Source: Nipponacmea schrenckii (lineage: Eukaryota; Mollusca; Gastropoda; Lottiidae). Taken from it: a DNA stretch of 64,000 bases. Positions within the stretch are counted from its first letter, which is position 1, and every line of letters starts with the position of its first letter. The notes below the pieces were generated by a model, which saw only the letters and a list, made by a program, of their open reading frames with translations, was not told the origin of the DNA and did no database searches. The stretch spans positions 31,548,599 through 31,612,598 of the forward strand of contig CM060202.1 in the NCBI GenBank assembly GCA_030562195.1, given 5' to 3'. Position numbers and translations under genes: made by a program. Shown here piece after piece: positions 13,301 to 25,300 of the stretch.

Positions 13301-16300
13301 GAATGTCCCTATAGTAGTTTTGGTGGATATTTTATTGTTATTCAGTATTTGTTGATAACCAAGTTGATCCTGGTTACTCTACTCTTCGCCATGTTTAGGT
13401 TGGTTTGACATTTTATACTAATAATTTACAGCTAAACTTCAGAGTTCATGATCCTTTCTAACAGCTGGTCCTTGGTCAAACCTCTTGGTATTGATTTTAC
13501 AAGGATAACAACTTAGGTTCACAAGGATCCTTTCTACCAACTGGTCCTTGGCCAAACCATTTGGTATTAATTTACAAGAATAACAACTTAGGTTCACTAG
13601 GATCCTTTCTACCAGCTGGTCCTTGGCCAAACCTCTTGGTATTGATTTTACAAGGATAACAACTTAGGTTCACAAGGATCCTTTCTACCAGTTGGTCCTT
13701 GGTCAAACTGATTCATAGTAAAGGATCCTTTCTACCACCTGGTCCTTGGTCAAACTGATTCATAGTAAAAGATCCTTTCTACCACCTGGTCCTTGGTCAA
13801 ACTGGTTCATAGTAAAGGATCCTTTCTACCACCTGGTCCTTGGTCAAACCTCTTATTATTGATTTTACAATGATAACAACCCTATGTATGTTTTACTAGG
13901 ACACCTGCAGCTTCTATGGTATCATACACCAAAAAATATCTAAGAAACAATGAGAAACAACTTGACTAGATAACATCACAGACAACTGTTTAATGTAAAA
14001 TATTTGATTCCAATCTGGTATTTTGAGTTCTTAACAAAAGTATGACTATGTTATAATTTGTGTTTCAGCGCCACGAACGCTCAAGTATCTAAAGAAGCAT
14101 TAGAGATCTGGAAATATCAGCGTTATGGACTGATTGTGGATTTTGAAGAACGATTAAGATTACCTGCTCCTTTTACATGTATCAGTTATCTACTCATGTT
14201 GCTTCAGTTTATATTCGTACAACTTCGTCGATTAAAAAACAGCATCTCTCTGTGTTGTGCTAAATGTTGTCGAAGATCACAGGATTCAACTGTAAGTAAG
14301 ATTTGTTATACATTTGTCATTTAAACCTGTTTAATAAATTCACCTACCGGTACTTCAGGGGTTTTCAACCAGACGGAGGTTATATTCAAGGGAGTTAAGT
14401 TGAAATATTGACAGGTAATGAGATGCTTTCAGATCTAGCGGTAAATTTGGGGATTACAGTGTATTATTGATGTTAATTCGTTTAATCAGTCATTCTTTGA
14501 CGTTGCAAAAGATTTCAGACAAAAAATCTCAGAGAAATCATGAAAAGTAAAGATTTTGAAGAGGGAAGGGGTAATGAGAAGGATGTATAGGGGGACGAGG
14601 TAACAGTAAGGTTTATAGGGGGAGGGGGTAATAGTAAGGTTTATAGGGGAGGGGGTAACAGTAAGGTTTATAGGGGGGGGGTAATAGTAAGGATTTGCAG
14701 GTCCTATAAGACGGAATATAACTGGTTGAAAACTCCTGCTCTACTTAATGTTAACCTCTTATCCAAAACTAGCTGTCCTGATGAGGATTGTGTATCTGAA
14801 ACATGTCAGCAGTATGAAATGAGCTCTAGTCAATTAGCTAACATTAGTCTATATTGGAAAGTTAACAACTATTTCTAAAACTAGCTGTCCTGATGAGGAT
14901 TGTATATCTGAAACATGTCTAAGTCAATTAGTTTACGTTAGCAATACATTTAAAAAAAAGAAATTTTTTAATTTTTTGTAGATTTTTTGATTTTTTTCAC
15001 AATTTAGTCATTATTTTACTTTAAACTTATTTCTAAATTTTTTTTATTATTTTGCTTACTATGGTATATTTTTCATATTTTATTTTGCTGTTACATCTTG
15101 GATTGTGTTTTTAGATTTCTAGGTTGATCACTGGCAAAAGTTTAAGAGTAGGTTGATCTCGTTATTTTCTGGTAATAATTAATATGCATGGTTGTTATAG
15201 TAATCAAAATATCAAACTTTAGTAGAGACACACATTGAAATAGATCCTTTGTCTGAAGATCTCTACTTGTCAAACTTCAGTAGAGACACAGACTGAAATA
15301 GATCCTTTGTCTGAAGATCTCTACTTGTCAAACTTCAGTAGAGACACAGATCAGTTGTCTGAAGATCTCTACTTGTCAAACTTCAGTAGAGACACAGACT
15401 GAAATAGATCAGTTGTCTGACGATAGCATCGCGTGAAACTCTAACAACATGTTTCAGGTTCTGTTTTAATATTTCTATTTCTAACCTACAATATAAAGGA
15501 CAAAAATGGATTCAGGGTGCTAACATTTTTCTGTGTATCAGGAACACCTAAAGTTTGTAAATAAATTAATATAATATTTAACTGAGGGAAGTCAGCCAGG
15601 TTGGCAGTGTTAATGAATCTCATATTTTAGGTCGCCAGTTTGTTAAAGGTTTTTCATTTCTTTACTAATTCAATCTACCCCAAAAATCTTTATAATTGGC
15701 TTAATCCTGGTCCTTGGATTTCTCAAGGTCTGGCCCCAGATATTTTCCCTAACGTGTACACTTGTAAGGACTTACCACTCGACTCAAAATCTTTCATGAA
15801 ATTCTACTAAAATTTACTGAAAATATAAATTTTAAACAATAATTCAATTTTTGAAACTTTTTACTGATATTCACCAATTTACTTAACTAAATTAAGTGAA
15901 AATTATCATAAGTGGATATTTTTTTTTATCATTAATTTTCATGACATAAAATGAAATATTATCGGTTATATTGAGAGCTATATATTAGACAGAAATAAGT
16001 TAATTATATCTGAATAGATTAAAAGATCAAAGCATCTTGGGTGTTGTGGGTTCTATTTTTCGGTTAACATGTGAAATATGCTTACATTGAATTAGTCATC
16101 TTTATTCTAATTGACCCAGCTGTAAATTGGTACCGATCAATCTGGAAAGAAAAATACTAAAATACAAAGTTGTTATCCTTGTAAAATCAATACCAAGAGG
16201 TTTGGCCAAGGACCAGCTGGTAGAAAGGATCCTTGTGAACCTAAGTTGTTATCCTTGTAAAATTAATACCAAGAGGTTTGGCCAAGGACCAGCTGGTAGA

Positions 16301-19300
16301 AAGGATCCTTGTGAACCTAAGTTGTTATCCTTGTAAAATCAATACCAAGAGGTTTGGCCAAGGACCAGCTGGTAGAAAGGATCCTAGTGAACCTAAGTTG
16401 TTATCCTTGTAAAATCAATACCAAGAGGTTTGGCCAAGGACCAGCTGGTAGAAAGGATCCTTGTGAACCTAAGTTGTTATCCTTGTAAAATCTATACCAA
16501 GAGGTTTGGCCAAGGACCAGCTGGTAGAAAGGATCCTTGTGAACCTAAGTTGTTATCCTTGTAAAATCAATACCAAGAGGTTTGGCCAAGGACCAGCTGG
16601 TAGAAAGGATCCTTGTGAACCTAAGTTGTTATCCTTGTAAAATTAATACCAAGAGGTTTGGCCAAGGACCAGCTGGTAGAAAGGATCCTTGTGAACCTAA
16701 GTTGTTATCCTTGTAAAATCAATACCAAGAGGTTTGACCAAGGACCAGCTGGTAGAAAGGATCCTAGAGTTGTTATCCTTGTAAAATCAATACCAAGAGG
16801 TTTGACCAAGGACCAGCTGGTAGAAAGGATCCTAGAGAACCTAAATTGTTATCCTTGTAAAATCAATACCAAGAGGTTTGACCAAGGACCAGCTGGTAGA
16901 AAGGATCCTCCATTATTATTCTTAGGAAAGAGCATGTGTTGAGACTCTATCAAACATTTCTTTGGTGAAAAAACAAACAAGTGTCCCAGATGAATTCACA
17001 AAAAACGTCTTGTGTATCCCTAGTAGAAATAATACTATAATAGAAATTAGAAGTAAAGATATATTGGCATGGTAGATAGATTATTATATATATTTATATT
17101 GACTGATAGTGAAGGAATGGGCAAGAAGGGGACTAAATCTTAAAAATAATATCCTTTTGGTATTTTTGGGACATAATTAATGTTTGAAATTTTATCCATG
17201 CAGTTATTTGGAACTCCTCCCACTCTCTCTATCATCTTATACATCTTCACAATGTCAAACTTTGTACTTACACCTTGACTGCAATAGTCACCTATCTTGT
17301 ATCCCATCTTCACAATGTCAAGCTATTACAAACTTCATCTTATACATCTTCACAATGTCAAGTTATTACAAACTTCATCTTATACATCTTCACAATGTCA
17401 AGCTATTACAAACTTTGTACTTATACCTTGACTGCAATAGTCACCTTTCATGTATCATACCTTCAAACACATTGTAATAGCTTGACATTGTGAAGATGTA
17501 TAAGATGAACTTTGTAATACCTTGACAGTGTGAAGATGAACCTTCTTTTGCCCCACCCACCCCTATTATCAATTTTTGAGTAGAGTCTGTTTAACCCTTC
17601 GTACAATATATCAGTATAGGTTGGACAATTTATGTTAATTTATGTTAAATTATGTTAATTTATGTTAAATTATTACTAAGACTTTAGAACTAATTTTTTA
17701 TACATTGTAATTTCGTTTCAAATAAATATATATTATTGTTTAAGATATTTTGGATGTAAAACTCCATTTTCTATGTAAAAGTTGATTTGATATTACAATA
17801 TGAATGCTAGAGAGACTGGGAGGGTTTTATTTTTCTACTCTACTATATCTCTTCTCATTTTTCATATCTTTTGGGAGTCCACATACCTATTGGTTCATCT
17901 GGAGTGATGCCCTCATACCCTAGTGATCACCAGTTGTATATGGTTGTGAATATTGAAAGTGGCCCTCAGGCAACTGGTGATCTCTATGGTATGAGGGTCA
18001 TGTAGCTAGAGATTTCCTTTTATCTTCAAACTATATCTATAAAGCTAGACTTCTGATATTTTAGTTAAATAATTATAACCTATCTCTATCAATGGTATAT
18101 TATTTCTCTTGTAGTTAAAATGCTTCATTTTAGTTTAAATTTTTGTTCAAAATCCATTAATTTATGTCAAGAACCAGCAGGCCTCTTTCTCTCAAAACAT
18201 CTAAACGTCTCAAAAAATTGGTAATCAAAATTCGAATTGATGTGAAAATTTTACTTGTTGTATTTCAACTTAATGAAGAATTTTAAAGAGATGTTGATTC
18301 CTAAACTTGAATATTTTTAGAGAAAGATGAGTCTGAAATTCTGATTATAATTTTATCAAATGACTTGACCTCAACTGACCTGACCTCAACTGACTTGACC
18401 TCAAATATTTCTATATACTTTAGGACGGAGCCAAGAAAATACAGATTGTAAAAATTAGACGGGGTACTGATTTTAACTACTGGAAACGAACTCTCAAACT
18501 TTTTATAACAAAAGAAAATGAGAAAAAAGATAAAGAAAAACAACAAGATAATCTGATAGAAAGGTAGGTTTTAAATTGGTTTGAAAGTTTGCATTGGAAT
18601 TGTAGTTTGTAAAATTGCCGTTGATTGTTGTAATGAAAGCTCAGGCACAGATATGTTGCTATCTCTTGTAAATTAGTGTTTGCACTAACAGCACAAATAG
18701 GTAGGCACAGGATCATTGTAAAACTAAAATATCATCCTTGTAAAATTATTTCCAGCTGGTAGACAGGATCATTGTAAAACTTAAATGTCAGCCTTGTAAA
18801 ATTATTACCAGCTGGTAGACAGGATGTCATCCTTGTAAAATTATTACCAGCTGGTAGACAGGATGTCATCCTTGTAAAATTATTACCAGCTGGTAGACAG
18901 GAACATTTTAAATCTAAAATATCATCCTTGTAAAATTATTACCAGCTGGTAGACAGGAACATTTTAAATCTAAAATATCATCCTTGTAAAATTATTACCA
19001 GCTGGTAGACAGGATGTCATCCTTGTAAAATTATTACCAGCTGGTAGACAGGAGCATTTTAAATCTAAAATATCATCCTTGTAAAATAATTACCAGCTGG
19101 TAGACAGGAACATTTAAATCTAAATGTCATCCTTGTAAAAGAATTACCAGCTGGTAGACAGGAACATTGTAAAACTAAAATGTCATCCTTGTAAAATTAC
19201 TACCAGCTGGTAGACAGGAACCTGTAACATTATTACCAAGAATGTAAACATGAACTTCCTTAACTAAGAACCTGAGATGTTATCCTTGTAAAATACAATA

Positions 19301-22300
19301 CCAGCTGGTAGAAGAACATTGTAAAACTAAAATGACCAAGGACCAGCTGGTAGAAAAGATCATTTGTGAACCTAAGTTGTCATCCTTGTAAAATCAATTA
19401 CCAGCTGGTAGACAGGAACCTGTTGACCAATTGGTTACCAAGACATGGTAGAAAGGATCCTTTGAACCTAAGTTGTTATCCTTGTAAAATCAATACCAAG
19501 AGGTTTGCCAAGGACCAGCTGGTAGAAAGGATTTTTGAACCTAAGTTGTTATCCTTGTAAAATCAATACCAAGAGGTTTGCCAAGGACCAGCTGGTAGAA
19601 AGGATTATTAAAAGTGAACCTAAGTTGTTATCCTTGTAAAATCCATACCAAGAGGTTTGCAAGGACCAGCTGGTAGAAAAGATCATTTTGAACCTAAGTT
19701 GTTATCCTTGTAAAATCAATACCAAGAGGTTTGGTCAAGGACCAGCTGGTAGAAAAGATCTTGTTAGAACCTAAGTTGTATCCTTGTAAAATCAATACCA
19801 AGAGGTTTGACCAAGGACCAGCTGGTAGACAAGATTATTAAAAGTGAACCTAAGTTGTCATCCTTGTAAAATCAATACCAAGAGGTTTGACCAAGGACCA
19901 GCTGGTAGAATGATCCTTTAAAAGTGAACATAAGTTGTCATCTTTGTAAAATCAATACCAAGAGGTTTGATCAAGGACCAGCTGGTAGAAAAGATCATTT
20001 TGAACCTAAGTTGTCATCCTTGTAAAATCAATACCAAGAGGTTTGACCAAGGACCAGCTGGTAGAAAGGATCCTTGTGAACCTAAGTTGTTATCCTTGTA
20101 AAATCAATACCAAGAGGTTTGGCCAAGGACCAGCTGGTAGAAAAGATCCTTGTGAACCTAAGTTGTTATCCTTGTAAAATCAATACCAAGAGGTTTGGCC
20201 AAGGACCAGCTGGTAGAAAAGATCATTTTGAACCTAAGTTATTATCCTTGTAAAATCAATACCAAGTTGTTAATATTTTCAGTGTTAACGTGTTATTAGA
20301 TGATATGGGAAAACAGAAACAACAGAATAAAAGAATGAATGATAGAATTGTCACATTAGAACGTGGTGTTACATCTTGCTGTCTCATGTTAGAAGAGATT
20401 AAACACATGCTCAAAAAAGGTATTTTAAACAACGATAGTAAAGGTATTGTAAAGAGGTTATATGATATTGTTTAGCTGTGGTCTGAATGATTTATATGAG
20501 TTATCTTTTCTTTAGGGCTGTTGTTCTATACCACCATTTTGAAATAAACATGTTCTGATTTATTCTATGACTGTCCGTCATTATCGACTTCCGACCTGTT
20601 CTTCCAAATAAGGTTTCTAATTTTTGTATATGTATTGGGGACACTAAGAGTATCTATTACCTATTTTCAGTCAGATGTCTATTGTTTCAGCCTAAATATT
20701 TCAGATATTAATTACCTTAACATTCAGATTCTAAAACCCATGTCTTTTTTCATTTTTTTTTTTAAGATTCAAAAACAACTATAGCCTCACTGCGAACCCT
20801 AGTCCATTTCTCAGCTCGACAATCTCCTTACCCTGGAACTAGAATTCAACGATTTCCGGTCTTTGATAAATATGTATCTTGGGAAGTAAGTAATTGTTTT
20901 TTGTATGTTTCTTTCAAAGTCCCTCTTCCAATTTCTTCTTAGTATGATCTATTCCAGGTAGAATATATAATGTATGATTGTATGGTCTATTCCAGGTAGA
21001 ATATATAATGTATGATTGTATAATCTATTCCAGGTAGAATATATAATGTATGATTGTATAATCTATTCCAGGTAGAATATATAATGTATGATTGTATGAT
21101 CTATTCCAGGTAGAATATATAATGTATGATTGTATAATCTATTCCAGGTAGAATATATAATGTATGATTGTATAATCTATTCCAGGTAGAATATATAATG
21201 TATGATTGTATAATCTATTCCAGGTAGAATATATAATGTATGATTGTATAATCTATTCCAGGTAGAATATATAATGTATGATTGTATGATCTATTCCAGG
21301 TAGAATATATAATGTATGATTGTATAATCTATTCCAGGTAGAATATATAATGTATGATTGTATAATCTATTCCAGGTAGAATATATAATGTATGATTGTA
21401 TGGTCTATTCCAGGTAGAATATATAATGTATGATTGTATAATCTATTCCAGGTAGATATATAATGTATGATTGTATAATCTATTCCAGGTAGAATATATA
21501 ATGTATGATTGTATGGTCTATTCCAGGTAGAATATATAATGTATGATTGTATAATCTATTCCAGGTAGAATATATAATGTATGATTGTATAATCTATTCC
21601 AGGTAGAATATATAATGTATGATTGTATAATCTATTCCAGGTAGAATATATAATGTATGATTGTATAATCTATTCCAGGTAGAATATATAATGTATGATT
21701 GTATAATCTATTCCAGGTAGAATATATAATGTATGATTGTATAATCTATTCCAGGTAGAATATATAATGTATGATTGTATAATCTATTCCAGGTAGAATA
21801 TATAATGTATGATAGTATAATCTATTCCAGGTAGAATATATAATGTATGATTGTATAATCTATTCCAGGTAGAATATATAATGTATGATTGTATAATCTA
21901 TTCCAGGTAGAATATATAATGTATGATTGTATAATCTATTCCAGGTAGAATATATAATGTATGATTGTATAATCTATTCCAGGTAAAAGTATATAATGTA
22001 TGATTGTTTGGTCTATTCCAGGTAAAAGTATATAATGTATGATTGTATAATCTATTCCAGGTAGAATATATAATGTATGATTGTATGATCTATTCCAGGT
22101 GGATATATAATGTATGATTGTATAATCTATTCCAGGTGGAATATATAACGTATGATCCTTCCCTCTATACTAAACCCATCAAAGATTTTAACCTGGAAAT
22201 TCAAATGTTTGTAGATCCTGACATTTTAGCGTAAGTTTGATTTAAAATTATTTTTAGAAAATAAAACATTGTTTGCTCTTTGGCTTTATAATTGATAAAA

Positions 22301-25300
22301 TATTGTACTGGCTGACTCTATAACAACAGTTCTAGCTAGCTGATCAGATAGAACAATCAACAGAAACCTTGTTGCTAAAGGCTGTGCAGGTTAAAATCCC
22401 TGGACAGTCAAAAAACCAGAACATGATATTACCTATATCCAAGCAAATTGTAACGTCTCAAATAATTTAATAAAGTAATTGTTTTCCATAAAATTGTCCA
22501 CTTACCAATTACTAAATTACTAAATTCCAGCAAGCAAATTTATTGATGCTAAGGAATTTTTTTTTTTTTTTTGTGGTGGTGGGTCATTTAAAATCTCTAT
22601 AAAATATCTATTAATCAAGAATTAAGAAAGAGAAGGAAGAAAGGAAGAAATTAAAACCAGATGAATTAGAAGATATTGAAGAAGCACCTGAATTTAATCC
22701 ATGGTGGAACTCCCATTGTTCGGTGGATGTGAACGGTGAACATATTGAAATAGATCGATGTTCATATATACATGAGAATGATCAACCATATCGATATAAA
22801 ATTGATAAGAGTGGCCTTCCAAAGTTAGTCATTTATATTTATATATTTTTATAAATCATTAAAATTCTGTATTCATTACAAAATAGCGTCTAGGTACAAA
22901 ATACAATTATATATAATGTATAAATCATTGATAACAAATCTAAAGATAACTATCAACTTGCTACATTTTAATTCTGGATTTTTTATTGAGTAAGTTGATT
23001 CTAAGATATTTGTCCTCTTGACTTGGATTCCAAACATAAGACTAGACTAAGAAAAATAAGTTTTGAGGTAATAAAATGATTAAACACCAGTTGATAGTAG
23101 GATAAATAGTATAGTTAGAATGGTGTTGATTACAATCAAACTACCTGGAAAATAATTAGGTTAATTTTTAAAATCAAACTCTTTCAACCTGAATCTCTAA
23201 ATCTAATTATGACTTGTCTATAATCTAATTATGACTTGTCTATAATCTAATTATGACGTGTCTATAATCTAATTATGACTTGTTATAATCTAATTATGAC
23301 TTGTCTATAATCTAATTATGACTGTCTATAATCTAATTATGACTGTGTATAATCTAATTATGAGCTGGGCTATAATCTAATTATGACGTGTCTATAATCT
23401 AATTATGACGTGTCTATAATCTAATTATGACTTGTCTATAATCTAATTATGACGTGTCTATAATCTAATTATGACGTGTCTATAATCTAATTTTGACCTG
23501 TCTATAATTAATTTTGACATGTATAAACAATTACCTGCTATAATTAATTATGACTGTTATAATCTAATTATGACTTGTCTATAATCTAATTATGACCTGT
23601 CTATAATCTAATTATGACCTGTCTATAATCTAATTATGACTTGTCTATAATCTAATTATGACCTGTCTATAATCTAATTATGACTTGTCTATAATCTAAT
23701 TATGACCTGTCTATAATTTATATTAACCTTGTTATATGTTTTGAGTTTATTAATTGATTGTTATTAACACATTTGACCTGGTATAGTGGTATGATAAATT
23801 TGATTTAATCACGTTACTGCCGTGGTAATGATTTATTAACACTTTGACCTAGGTATTCGTATGATTTTATTAAGTTACATGGTAATCGAATTTGCCGTAT
23901 AATCTATAACTGGTAAATCTAATGTATGATTATATCTAATATGACACGTTAAACCAGGATGGTATGATTGATATCAATTATACTCTGTTACCAGGGGTAT
24001 GATTTTATAACTATTATGATTTTATAACACGCTACCAGGGGTATGATTTTATTAACCTGTTACCAGGGGTATGATTTTATTAACACCTTACCAGGGGTAT
24101 GATTTTATTAACACGTTACCAGGGGTATGATTTTATTAACACGTTACCAGGGGTATGATTTTATTAACACGTTACCAGGGGTATGATTTTATTAACACGC
24201 TACCAGGGGTATGATTTTATTAACACGTTACCAGGGGTATGATTTTATTAACACGTTACCAGGGGTATGATTTTATTAACACCTGATTACCAGGGGTATG
24301 ATTTTATTAACACGTTACCAGGGGTATGATTTTATTAACACGTTACCAGGGGTATGATTTTATTAACACGTTACCAGGGGTATGATTTTATTAACACGTT
24401 ACCAGGGGTATGATTTTATTAACACGTTACCAGGGGTATGATTTTATTAACACGTTACCAGGGGTATGATTTTATTAACACGTTACCAGGGGTATGATTT
24501 TATTAACACGTTACCAGGGGTATGATTTTATTAACACGTTACCAGGGGTATGATTTTATTAACACGTTACCAGGGGTATGATTTTATTAACACGTTACCA
24601 GGGGTATGATTTTATTAACACGTTACCAGGGGTATGATTTTATTAACACGTTACCAGGGGTATGATTTTATTAACACGTTACCAGGGGTATGATTTTATT
24701 AACACGCTACCAGGGGTATGATTTTATTAACCTGTTACCAGGGGTATGATTTTATTAACACATTACCAGGGGTATGATTTTATTAACACATTACCAGGGG
24801 TATGATTTTATTAACACATTACCAGGGGTATGATTTTATTAACACGTTACCAGGGGTATGATTTTATTAACACGTTACCAGGGGTATGATTTTATTAACC
24901 TGTTACCAGGGGTATGATTTTATTAACACGCTACCAGGGGTATGATTTTATAAACACGTTACCAGGGGTATGATTTTATTAACCTGTTACAAGGGGTATG
25001 ATTTTATTAACACGCTACCAGGGGTATGATTTTATTAACCTGTTACCAGGGGTATGATTTTATTAACACGTTACCAGGGGTATGATTTTATTAACACGTT
25101 ACCAGGGGTATGATTTTATTAACACGTTACCAGGGGTATGATTTTATTAGCAAAATTTACCTCACTGTACACTGCAGGGTGTATACAAATTACTTGTTGC
25201 CATTAGAGATAAGAGTACACATAACCTTTGATGTTTATATTCAGATTACTGAAATAAAATAACCCTTTAAACACCCGACAGCTCCTTAATACTGGGTTAA

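Noticed and set aside
16127..16942. Frames in the 76-bp arrays (for example LVERILVNLSCYPCKINTKR)
   Set aside because: Array translation within introns of the TRPM2-like gene; not conserved in frame between units.
18301..18716. Minus-strand frames opposite exon 11
   Set aside because: Low-complexity Phe/Ser-rich shadow of the lysine-rich exon 11 and AT-rich intron.
23990..25152. CRISPR-like regular 28-bp repeats
   Set aside because: Units are contiguous with no unique spacers, and the setting is a eukaryotic intron; it is a minisatellite.
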